Below the pieces are notes generated by a model. The model was not told where the DNA came from and did not search any database. It saw only the letters and a list, made by a program, of their open reading frames with translations. From contig NZ_JMIO01000006.1 in NCBI RefSeq assembly GCF_000691865.1, positions 1 to 64,000 on the forward strand: a stretch of DNA of 64,000 nt, read 5' to 3'. Below are positions 56,939 through 64,000 of the stretch, one piece after another. Source of the DNA: Methanoculleus sp. MH98A. Lineage in GTDB: Archaea; Halobacteriota; Methanomicrobia; Methanomicrobiales; Methanoculleaceae. The stretch's first letter is position 1; each line of letters starts with the position of its first letter. Made by a program: the position numbers and the translations under genes.

Positions 56939-59404
56939 TTACATCCCGAAATCAAAGAGCGTCGTCCGCGAGGGATCGACGTCGTGCCAGTCCCACCCGA
57001 GCGGCTCGATGATCCGCGAGAGTGGGCCTTTGAGCGTCTTCTCGAGCATCGTCTCCCAATCGACGACGAACTCCGGCGGCACCTGGTCGGCATACTCGAA
57101 GCAGACCACGTCCGTTCGCGGGTACTTCGCCGTGACGGCCTTGATGTAGACGCGTTTGGGTTTGCTGCCCCGCTTGAAGTCGGTCCCGAGATGCATGTTC
57201 GAGTACTTGGCGCCCCGGATGTGGGCGTCGTCGTTCTCGTAACTATCCAGGCTCTTCCCGATACCGCCCGGAATGCCGGCCTCGTCGAGGGAGTACTCCC
57301 CCCGGCGGTACTTTCGGATGACGTCGCGGAGATACGCCTGCACGTCGCTGAACGCGTCCCCGCGGAGGATCATCTCGATGACGGCGCGCTGCACCTCCCG
57401 CGTGATCTGCGGGGAGTCGCTGCGCCGGATCTCGAAGCCGACGACGTCCACCTCGTCGACGTCCTTGCCCTCCTTCCAGACCAGGTGCCCCGCGTAGCGC
57501 TTCTTCTTGCCTGCCTGGAAGAAACGGCGGTAGACCTTCTCGAACTTGATGGAGAAGTAGTGCGTATCGGCGTTCAGCTCGGTCTTCGCAAAGTCGCCGT
57601 AGCTCGCGTTCAGCGTCGCCTCGATCTCCCTCGCCCGCGCAATGGTCGCCTCGAGATCGCCCGGCGGAACCTCGATCATGCAGGAGTCGGTGTCGCCGTA
57701 GAGGACGGTGTAGCCGAGATTGGTGATGATATCCCGGGTGTGCCTGATGATCGCCCGGCCGACCGAAGTGACCGCCGACCCGATCTCGCGGTCGTAGAGC
57801 CTGAACCGGGTGTAGCCCGAGACTCCGTAGTAGGAGTTCATGATCACCTTCAGGACGTTCTGCTGGAGGTCGTAGAGAACGTACTCCGGCGACCCGAAGG
57901 GGTAAAGGTTTCGGAGGCGCTTGCGCTCGTCCCGCTCCTCGAGGAGCTCGGCGATGATGCTCCTCGTCAGCCCGTCCGGCTCCCGGGAGAACCGGATGCC
58001 GTTCGGGGCCCGCAGTTCGCCGTCCGGGTTCTTCGTCTCGGGCGAGGCGTTGATCGTCATCATCGCCATCGGGTAGAGCGATTTCAGGTCGAGGACCACC
58101 ACGTTCTCCCGGAGGCCCGTCGCGGGCTCAAAGACCGTCGCTCCCTCGAACTCGTCGCCTGCGGCGAGCCCTTTTGAAGGGAGGACGAACGCGCCCGACG
58201 CCTTCCGGAGAACGAAGATGTCGATGACGTTCGAGGAGTTCAGCGTCCGGTCGAGCGGGCACCCGACGTACCGGGCGATCTCCCGGTAGAACTCGATGAT
58301 GTTGTTCTTTTGATCGATCCCGACGCAGAGCTCGACGTCGCGGTAGTTGTACTCCACAAGCCGCTTCGGGTCGGTACGCCAGAGGTCGGTGATCGTCCCG
58401 GTGTAGCGGACCTTCGTCACCCCGAGTTCCTCCCCGGCGATCGCATCGAGCCGGTAGGACTCCTTCTGGGCCTGGTGCATCTTCCGGTAGGCAGCGAGGA
58501 GATCGAAGATCGAGCGGCCCCGGACGGCGTTTCGCTCGGTCTGTCCCGGGATACGGGCGAGATCCTCGGCCTTGAGACCGAGCGCCCCCATCCGTTTCAC
58601 GATGTAGGGGATATCGAACTCTACGAAGTTCCAGCCCGAGAGGATATCGGGGTCGCGTTTTTTGACGTAGTCGAGGAGCCCCTTGAGCATCGCGATCTCG
58701 TCCGGGTACCGGACAACCCGGTGCCGCTCTTGGACGCAAAGATCCGGCGCGTCGCCCGCCGCCTCGCCGGGTTGCCAGAGGAGGGTCGTGTAGTCGTCGT
58801 CGAACGAGTCCCAGCAGGTGACGCAGATGATCGGGTCGCGCTCGGGCTCGGGGAACCCCTGCTCGTCCACGCACTCGATATCCATGATGCAGGTGCGGGC
58901 CGGGGCTTTGATCTCGGCCGGCGCGAGTTCACGACACTCTATCTCAAAGGCACCATCGGGCGATTCAACTGCACCGGCAGGCAATTCGACACCGGCGGTA
59001 AGACCGCAGTCTATCATGAATCGGGTGGTAAACGGGATATCGGCCTCATAGTGCTGCGAAAATACATCGCGGACGGCACGGACATCGCCGGGACGCCGGG
59101 TGTAGAGCCGCCGGAGGGGAACGCCCTGGATAGAGCGATAGGTTGTATTTTCTTCAACGCCGACGATCTCCTGCGGGAGAGATCTGCCATCCACCTGATC
59201 GGCAGGCGCATAGAAGTAGGGCCGAAAACCGCGCACCCTGACTTGAATGGCCTTCCCGGATGCGTCCCGGCCGAAGATATAAACGACCGGGGTATCGGCA
59301 CCGACGTTACCGTACTCTACTTGATGGATGCCGATCCGCGCTTTCCCGAAGTCCCCCAGCGTTGCCGGAACGCTCATGCCGGACTCGAGCACCCGGTCAG
59401 CCAT
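56939..59404 (-). CDS. polB: Family B DNA polymerase (PolB)
   Basis: Replicative-type archaeal polymerase (821 aa) with 3'-5' exonuclease. ExoI is CIMDIECVD near residue 171, ExoII is SGWNFVEFDIPYI, and polymerase motifs are A (LDLKSLYPMAMM near 441), B (KVIMNSYYGVSGY near 530) and C (YGDTDSCM near 585). The N-terminal uracil-recognition domain is present (GFRPYFYAPADQV). Motif regions are uninterrupted, so no intein. The start overlaps the malate dehydrogenase stop by 8 bases, so the two are translationally coupled. The convergent neighbour at 56917 ends 21 bases away. Confidence 0.96.
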   Translation of the reverse strand: MADRVLESGMSVPATLGDFGKARIGIHQVEYGNVGADTPVVYIFGRDASGKAIQVRVRGFRPYFYAPADQVDGRSLPQEIVGVEENTTYRSIQGVPLRRLYTRRPGDVRAVRDVFSQHYEADIPFTTRFMIDCGLTAGVELPAGAVESPDGAFEIECRELAPAEIKAPARTCIMDIECVDEQGFPEPERDPIICVTCWDSFDDDYTTLLWQPGEAAGDAPDLCVQERHRVVRYPDEIAMLKGLLDYVKKRDPDILSGWNFVEFDIPYIVKRMGALGLKAEDLARIPGQTERNAVRGRSIFDLLAAYRKMHQAQKESYRLDAIAGEELGVTKVRYTGTITDLWRTDPKRLVEYNYRDVELCVGIDQKNNIIEFYREIARYVGCPLDRTLNSSNVIDIFVLRKASGAFVLPSKGLAAGDEFEGATVFEPATGLRENVVVLDLKSLYPMAMMTINASPETKNPDGELRAPNGIRFSREPDGLTRSIIAELLEERDERKRLRNLYPFGSPEYVLYDLQQNVLKVIMNSYYGVSGYTRFRLYDREIGSAVTSVGRAIIRHTRDIITNLGYTVLYGDTDSCMIEVPPGDLEATIARAREIEATLNASYGDFAKTELNADTHYFSIKFEKVYRRFFQAGKKKRYAGHLVWKEGKDVDEVDVVGFEIRRSDSPQITREVQRAVIEMILRGDAFSDVQAYLRDVIRKYRRGEYSLDEAGIPGGIGKSLDSYENDDAHIRGAKYSNMHLGTDFKRGSKPKRVYIKAVTAKYPRTDVVCFEYADQVPPEFVVDWETMLEKTLKGPLSRIIEPLGWDWHDVDPSRTTLFDFGM

Positions 59405-60263
59405 CGAACCTCCTGCAGAGTTCCCGCACGAACGCTCCCGCCTCCGCCATCTTCGCGGACTCCCAGGGATCGAGGTCCCACTCCTCGATGCCGAGGATGC
59501 CCTCGCGGCCTATCCGGGCGGGGACGCCGAGGGAGCAGCCGGAGAGGCCGTATTCACCGTCCAGCACGCACGAGCAGGGCAGCACCTCGCGCCGGTCGTG
59601 GAGGATCGCCCGGATCAGCATGGCGATGTGATACGCCGGCCCAAAGACCGTCCCTCCTTTGCCGCGGATCACCTCCATGCTCGCCCCCCGCATCCGGGAG
59701 AGGGTTGCTTCGCGCTCACCGGCATCAAGATCGCTGCCGGTCTTCGAGAAGATCGGTACCTGGCGATCGCCGTGCTCCCCGAGCACCCACGCAGGCCCGC
59801 CGATCCCTACCTCGCGGAGGAACCCGCCAAACCGTGCGCTGTCGAGCTGGCCGCCGAAACCGATGCACCGCTGCCGGTCGATGCCCATCATCTTCCAGAG
59901 GCCGTAGTTGTTCGCGTCCATCGGGTTCGTGACGGAGATGACGACACCGGGGAACCCCTCCAGGAGCTCGCTGCACCGCTTCGCCACCGGGATATTGGCC
60001 TCGAGAAGGTCGGCCCGGGTCCTGATATCCGGTGTCCTCGGGGTGCCCGCCGCAAAGACGAATATATCGGCATCCCGCATCGCCGCCGTTTCGGTGGAGA
60101 CCGTGACGTCGATACCCGTGTGCTGCAGGTCGAGCACCTGTGCCCGGAGGAGGGGCTCGTATACATCGTAGACGACGATCTCGTCTACGAGACCGAGCGC
60201 GGCGGAGAGGAACGCCGTCTCGCCCCCCACCTTTCCGACGCCCAAGATTGCAAGCGAGGTCAT
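59397..60263 (-). CDS. mdh: Malate dehydrogenase (L-LDH/MDH family)
   Basis: NAD(P)-dependent 2-hydroxyacid dehydrogenase (288 aa). The dinucleotide motif is GVGKVGGET (residues 7-15), followed by the Asp that selects NAD (VYDVYEP near 33), DLQHTGID, and the catalytic His in VLGEHGDRQVP with the substrate Arg in the loop GTPRTPD. It is slightly short of 300 residues but has the full C-terminal domain. In Methanomicrobiales malate dehydrogenase supports the incomplete reductive TCA route. ATG 60263 is chosen as the family start; the frame is open to 60407. It overlaps polB by 8 bases. Confidence 0.93.
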   Translation of the reverse strand: MTSLAILGVGKVGGETAFLSAALGLVDEIVVYDVYEPLLRAQVLDLQHTGIDVTVSTETAAMRDADIFVFAAGTPRTPDIRTRADLLEANIPVAKRCSELLEGFPGVVISVTNPMDANNYGLWKMMGIDRQRCIGFGGQLDSARFGGFLREVGIGGPAWVLGEHGDRQVPIFSKTGSDLDAGEREATLSRMRGASMEVIRGKGGTVFGPAYHIAMLIRAILHDRREVLPCSCVLDGEYGLSGCSLGVPARIGREGILGIEEWDLDPWESAKMAEAGAFVRELCRRFDG

Positions 60264-60436
60264 AGTATCGGTCCTGATTCTCGGTAATGGTATATGGTAT
60301 GCGCGCAAAGAGGCCCTTGACTGCACGGAGAATAACGATCCGGCGGGGAAAAGAGCCATCTTACCGTCTCCCGTGCCGGTACCCGGGCTCCGGAGAGCGG
60401 AGCACATGTTTTCCTGTTAGTACACTTGGCGCGAGA

Positions 60437-60446
60437 GTATAATAAT
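60437..60446 (+). promoter_or_regulatory. TATA box of pyrD
   Basis: GTATAATAAT lies about 28 bases before ATG 60469, predicting a leaderless or nearly leaderless pyrDK transcript. Confidence 0.6.
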
Positions 60447-60468
60447 ACTCTACTCCTACCTTTTTTCA

Positions 60469-61356
60469 ATGGTTGCGCTTTATCCAGGCCCCATCGAGGT
60501 CGGCGGCGTCCGACTGAGGAACCACCTGCTGCTCGCGGCCGGCGTCCTCGGTACCACCGGGGCGTCGCTCGCCCGTATTCTCGCGAACGGCGCGGGCGGC
60601 GTGGTCACGAAATCCATCGGCCCGAGCCCGAAAGAGGGGCACCCCGGCCCCTGCCTGGTCGTGGTCGACGGCGGCATCATCAACGCCATGGGCCTGCCGA
60701 ACCCCTCGGCCGCGTTCAAGGACGAACTGGCCGCTCTTCAAGGGGAGCCGGTGATCGTGAGCATCTTCGGCGGGACGCCTGAGGAGTTCCGGACGGTCGC
60801 CGGGTGGTTCGCCGGCACGGCCTCCGGGCTCGAGTTGAACCTCTCCTGCCCCCACGCGGAGGGCTACGGGGCGGCCATCGGGAGCGACCCGGCTCTCGTG
60901 GAGGAGTGCACCCGGGCCGTAGCCTCCCTCGGGGTTCCGACCTGGGTGAAACTCACCCCGAACGTCGCCGATATCGCCGAGATCGGGGCGGCAGCGGAGC
61001 GCGGCGGGGCGGACGCGATCGTCGCGGCCAATACCGTGAAGGCGATGCGGATATCGACTGCACTCCGTCGGCCGGTGCTCGGGAACCGGTTCGGCGGGCT
61101 CTCGGGTAAAGCCATCTTCCCCGTTGCGGTCCGGTGCGTCTACGACCTCTACGAGGCGTGCTCCATCCCGATCGTCGGGTGCGGCGGAGTCTCCACCGCC
61201 GACAACGTCGTCGAGATGATGATGGCGGGCGCGAGCGCCGTCGAGATCGGGAGCGCGATCATCGACGACATCGGGATCTTTGCTGCAATTGCAGACGACC
61301 TCTATAGCCTCGACGGCATCGACGCGGGCGAGATCGTGGGGTGCGCCCATGCATGA
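60469..61356 (+). CDS. pyrD: Dihydroorotate dehydrogenase (class 1B catalytic subunit)
   Basis: FMN-dependent enzyme of pyrimidine synthesis (295 aa), oxidising dihydroorotate to orotate. The FMN/orotate barrel shows NHLLLAAGVLGTTG, GGVVTKSIGPSPKEGH, NAMGLPNPS and the active-site Cys of class 1B in LNLSCPHAEGYG (Cys near 128). The C-terminal IVGCGGVSTADNVVEMMM is the usual phosphate site. It overlaps pyrK by 8 bases and clearly forms the PyrD-PyrK heterotetramer pair using NAD. Confidence 0.96.
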   Translation: MVALYPGPIEVGGVRLRNHLLLAAGVLGTTGASLARILANGAGGVVTKSIGPSPKEGHPGPCLVVVDGGIINAMGLPNPSAAFKDELAALQGEPVIVSIFGGTPEEFRTVAGWFAGTASGLELNLSCPHAEGYGAAIGSDPALVEECTRAVASLGVPTWVKLTPNVADIAEIGAAAERGGADAIVAANTVKAMRISTALRRPVLGNRFGGLSGKAIFPVAVRCVYDLYEACSIPIVGCGGVSTADNVVEMMMAGASAVEIGSAIIDDIGIFAAIADDLYSLDGIDAGEIVGCAHA

Positions 61357-62113
61357 GCAGATGCCCGCAGGGGTTACGATAACACAGATCGTTGAGGAGA
61401 CACCGTCGATCAGGACGTTCGTCTTCGACCGCGAGATTGCAGCACGGCCGGGCCAGTTCGCGATGATCTGGGTGCCGGACGTGGACGAGGTCCCGATGGC
61501 CCTCTCCTCCCCGTCCTCGATCACCGTCCAGAACGTCGGCGACGCAACCGCCGCTCTCTTTGCGATGCACGAAGGCGACCGGATCGGGATACGGGGTCCG
61601 TACGGGAACGGGTTTGCCGTCTCCGGCAGAACGCTTGCCGTCGGCGGCGGTGTCGGGGCCTCCCCGCTGCTGCCGCTTGTCACGGCAGGGCAGGTGGACA
61701 CCTTCCTCCTCGGCGCCAGGACGGCCTCCGAACTCCTCTTCGCGGAGAGGATACGCGATGCGGCGACGCTGATGGTCGCGACCGACGACGGCACCGCCGG
61801 CCACCACGGGTTCGTGACCCAGCTCTTATCAAGGGTGGATCTTGCCGACTTCGAGCACATCTGCGTCTGCGGGCCCGAGGTCATGATGGCGGCGGTGCTC
61901 GCCGTCCTCGACCGGGAAGGGTGTGCCGGGCGGGGGCTCTTCTCCCTCCACCGCTACATGAAATGCGGGGTCGGCCTCTGCGGGTCGTGCTGCACCGACC
62001 CGCACGGCCTGCGGGTCTGCAGGGACGGCCCCGTCTTCTCCGGCGACGTCCTGCTCGACAGCGAGTTCGGGCACTATGCGCGCGACGCAAGCGGGAGCAG
62101 ACGCCACGTTTAG
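61349..62113 (+). CDS. pyrK: Dihydroorotate dehydrogenase electron transfer subunit PyrK
   Basis: Iron-sulfur flavoprotein (254 aa) that passes electrons from PyrD to NAD+. A ferredoxin-reductase-like FAD domain (GQFAMIWVPDVDEVP), an NAD domain (LAVGGGVGASPLLPLV; CGPEVMMAAVL) and a C-terminal [2Fe-2S] site in MKCGVGLCGSCCTDPHGLRV (Cys pattern CX4CX2C plus the later Cys in VCRDG) are all present. ATG 61349 overlaps the pyrD stop by 8 bases. The next gene converges after 27 bases. Confidence 0.95.
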   Translation: MHEQMPAGVTITQIVEETPSIRTFVFDREIAARPGQFAMIWVPDVDEVPMALSSPSSITVQNVGDATAALFAMHEGDRIGIRGPYGNGFAVSGRTLAVGGGVGASPLLPLVTAGQVDTFLLGARTASELLFAERIRDAATLMVATDDGTAGHHGFVTQLLSRVDLADFEHICVCGPEVMMAAVLAVLDREGCAGRGLFSLHRYMKCGVGLCGSCCTDPHGLRVCRDGPVFSGDVLLDSEFGHYARDASGSRRHV

Positions 62114-62140
62114 CGCCCTCTCTGGCTGAAATACAGAGGG

Positions 62141-63361
62141 TCAGGCCAGGAAGTCTTCCTGGGGTTCAAAGAGAAGGGAGAGGATGTTCTCCACCCACCC
62201 GAACACCCTTGAGGTTATCGGGACTTCCCGGGCCCCGGCGCTTACTTCCGCCGCCGTATCCGTGCCGGTGTTCTCGGGGGCCGGAGGAACGGTCACGCCG
62301 ACCGTCACGTTGTCCGACGGTTCGGTCTCGTTGATCGCTGTCTCCGGCTGATTCCAGGCCTCGATCAGGTCCGGATCGTTTGTGAAGAGACGGATTGACC
62401 GATCGCCTTCGCCGCCCCCGACGACGAGGAACGAACCGTCGGGGGTCACCGCGACGGACTCCGCACGGCCCTTGAGGGCGATCTTCTGGACCTCGGCTCC
62501 CGTGTAGTCGAGGACATGGATTGTCCTGCCGGCTGCAGCAAAAATCCTCCTTGCCTCGTTCGTCAGGGCCGTCGAGATGACGGCATCCCCCACGGGGTAT
62601 TTCCAGAGGTGTTCCCCCTCCCCCGTGGAGAGGTAGAGGCACCGGTCGACCGACCCGGCCGTCACGAACCGTCCGTCGGGGGTGAGGTCAATCCCCCTCA
62701 CCATTTTGCCGGTCCCGTAACTCCAGGACTCTCCCTCCCTGCTGTTGAGGAGGTAGACCCCCTGGTTATCGCAGCCGATAGCGATCCTGCGGCCGTTCTC
62801 CGATATCGCGAGATCGTAGCTGTCGGTTCCCATGTCGTAGTCCCAGAGCTGTTTCTTGTTCCGGTCGAAGATGTAGACCGCACCGTTGTCGCATCCGGCG
62901 GCAACGTACATGCCGTTCGACGAGAGATCCACACTCCGGTAGACGAACGTCGTCTTCTCGGTCCAGAGCAGGTCTCCGTCCCCGTCGTAGAGATAGAGCT
63001 TGTCTGCAGCAACCCCTATCCCCGACCCTTCGGGCGATATCCCGACGCTGTTCACCCTTCCGCCGACATTGGCCTTCCAGAGGACGTCTCCCTGCCGGTC
63101 GAGAACGTACACCGCGGAGCCTGCAGAGGCGACGATCGTGGAACCGTCGTGCGTGACCGCCACGGAACTAACAGGGCCGTTGGCCCCCTGTCCCCAGACG
63201 GGAACGTACTCCCCCTCGTCCGCGGAGGCAACCCCACACAGGGCAGCGGTAAGGCAGCATAACAGAAGGAGCACCCTCTTGATACGCCCGGAATCCACAA
63301 GCCCGGAACAAGCCCGGACCCTGACGGTAGAACTGGATGAAGTCACTTCCCCCGATGACAT
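62141..63361 (-). CDS. Exported beta-propeller (WD40/PQQ-like) protein
   Basis: A 406-residue protein with a signal-like hydrophobic stretch at about 28-45 (VLLLLCCLTAALCGVA) and at least seven propeller blades of about 40 residues that recur as SVAVTHDGSTIVASAGSAVY, SVGISPEGSGIGVAADKLYL, SVDLSSNGMYVAAGCDNGAV, DLAISENGRRIAIGCDNQGV, GIDLTPDGRFVTAGSVDRCL and SVAVTPDGSFLVVGGGEGDR. A Thr/Glu/Pro-rich linker and amphipathic end follow. ATG 63361 is chosen over GTG 63376 because the TATA box (63385-63394) would place the transcript start at about 63362. Role is probably scaffold or ligand binding at the cell surface. Confidence 0.8.
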   Translation of the reverse strand: MSSGEVTSSSSTVRVRACSGLVDSGRIKRVLLLLCCLTAALCGVASADEGEYVPVWGQGANGPVSSVAVTHDGSTIVASAGSAVYVLDRQGDVLWKANVGGRVNSVGISPEGSGIGVAADKLYLYDGDGDLLWTEKTTFVYRSVDLSSNGMYVAAGCDNGAVYIFDRNKKQLWDYDMGTDSYDLAISENGRRIAIGCDNQGVYLLNSREGESWSYGTGKMVRGIDLTPDGRFVTAGSVDRCLYLSTGEGEHLWKYPVGDAVISTALTNEARRIFAAAGRTIHVLDYTGAEVQKIALKGRAESVAVTPDGSFLVVGGGEGDRSIRLFTNDPDLIEAWNQPETAINETEPSDNVTVGVTVPPAPENTGTDTAAEVSAGAREVPITSRVFGWVENILSLLFEPQEDFLA

Positions 63362-63384
63362 CAGGCCCTGATCCACGGAGATAA

Positions 63385-63394
63385 CATATATACC
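63385..63394 (-). promoter_or_regulatory. TATA box of the beta-propeller gene
   Basis: On the minus strand GGTATATATG lies about 28 bases before ATG 63361, supporting that codon and a leaderless transcript. The remaining bases to the mobA stop (63395-63640) show no convincing gene. Confidence 0.55.
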
Positions 63395-63640
63395 TTTCGG
63401 GCAACGTTCCGCATCAGGGTTCCGGGACGGTTCTCCGGCTCCTGCCCGGCCTCAATCAGGGACGGCCGGAGGCCGCCGCGGTTTCGGGAATACCGGTAGA
63501 ACTTTTTGAGGATTCGAGAGGGGCGGCCTCGGGAACTCACCGGCCGGGTCGCGAGAAAAGGGCGGTTCACGACCGGAATGCTCGCAAGGACGGTGCGGAG
63601 GGCGGTCTCCCGCCCGCTTACGGGCCAGGGCTCCAAACGT

Positions 63641-64000
63641 TCAGCAGGGGTCACGCGGGTCGTCGGTATCGTGCCCTGCCACAGGATCGATCGACTCCAG
63701 GTCTTCGAGATTGTTGATATTCGTAAACGTCAACAGACCCGGATCGATCTCGCGAATCTTTTCTACAGGCACGTACCGGGTATTGAGACTCCAGATCATC
63801 GGCCGGAGCGAGAGCGACTCGTGCTTCTCCAGGTAGCCGAGCAGTGCGCTCCTCCGGTAGACCGCGTGGAGCGGTTCGAGCATATCGGCATTCCAGCAGG
63901 GAATAGCGGCATCGTAGCCGACGGCGGCATCAAAGAGCATTCTCACCACACCCGGGTGAATACAGGGCATGTCGCAGGCTGCAACGAAGACGTACTCACC
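63641..64000 (-). CDS. mobA: Molybdenum cofactor guanylyltransferase (C-terminal part)
   Basis: The last 119 codons of a leftward gene that continues past the window edge. It opens GEYVFVAACDMPCIHPGVV, the nucleotide-binding strand and metal-binding Asp of MobA-type nucleotidyltransferases, then AIPCWNADMLEPLHAVYRRS, the substrate-binding 'PLHAVY' motif, and ends FTNINNLEDLESID, the usual C-terminal 'NINTPEDL' block. It attaches GMP to molybdopterin, needed for formate dehydrogenase and formylmethanofuran dehydrogenase. The first methionine visible (63970) is internal; the true start lies beyond the window. Confidence 0.85.
   Translation of the reverse strand, partial: GEYVFVAACDMPCIHPGVVRMLFDAAVGYDAAIPCWNADMLEPLHAVYRRSALLGYLEKHESLSLRPMIWSLNTRYVPVEKIREIDPGLLTFTNINNLEDLESIDPVAGHDTDDPRDPC

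Noticed and set aside
63361-63654. 97-codon minus-strand ORF between the propeller gene and mobA
   Set aside because: Overlaps mobA's 3' end and covers the TATA box of the propeller gene; composition not gene-like.

Overview
The window is high-GC archaeal DNA, most likely from a hydrogenotrophic methanogen of the order Methanomicrobiales, and probably Methanoculleus or a close relative (inference). The evidence is the gene set: MfnB of methanofuran synthesis, a form III RuBisCO, the archaeal FBP aldolase/phosphatase, CDC48, Sm-like protein, family B DNA polymerase, an archaeal GvpH-type small heat-shock protein pair, many PAS-rich archaeal histidine kinases, and PGF-CTERM-like surface proteins. 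Many genes have a TATA box 25-30 bases before the start codon (leaderless or nearly so). Others use GGAGG or GGTGAT ribosome sites.

Layout. 1-4.4 kb (minus): a likely operon of UPF0200 kinase, TIM-barrel sugar isomerase, RNase Z, MgtE-type cation transporter and the start of a further gene, preceded by a radical SAM activase. 4.5-12.9 kb (mostly plus): ThiC, AhpD-like protein, 5-formyl-THF cyclo-ligase, CDC48 with a small HSP, FBP aldolase/phosphatase, then Sm-like protein with a winged-helix regulator. 12.9-16.2 kb (minus): mfnB-guaB-HTH-small HSP. 16.2-25.3 kb: HisA-like protein, tmk, valS, DUF92, a membrane protein with a pyruvate-kinase C-domain protein, YchF and an unknown gene. 25.7-30.1 kb: RuBisCO, hydrolase, ArsR/membrane pair, a tiny cysteine-rich gene and a PIN protein. 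30.3-52.6 kb is a sensory, surface and metal region: four PAS proteins, an ABC-2 exporter with a NEW3 protein, PGF-CTERM proteins, a P1B-2 (Zn/Cd) ATPase, a bicupin lipoprotein and a P1B-3 (CopB-like) ATPase. 52.7-64 kb: PKD secreted protein, MazF-like protein, bactofilin-like membrane protein, PolB with malate dehydrogenase, PyrD/PyrK, a beta-propeller protein and the C-terminal part of MobA.

Two things run through the whole window. First, at least five genes (guaB, rbcL, a MASE3 kinase, a PEGA-like surface gene, copB), and probably the 3' end of a sixth, are each interrupted by what looks like one missing base, usually in a short G or C run. This looks more like base-calling error than biology. 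Second, a family of GC-rich, palindromic, modular repeats (about 110-380 bp) sits in four intergenic gaps.

No CRISPR array, rRNA, tRNA, transposase or prophage was recognised. The items least explained by known annotation are the 77-residue cysteine-rich protein near 29.1 kb, the ArsR/membrane pair with its own operator, the repeat family, the hairpin tandem array before the Sm gene, the 23-codon leader ORF before copB, and the HisA-like gene divergent from mfnB.
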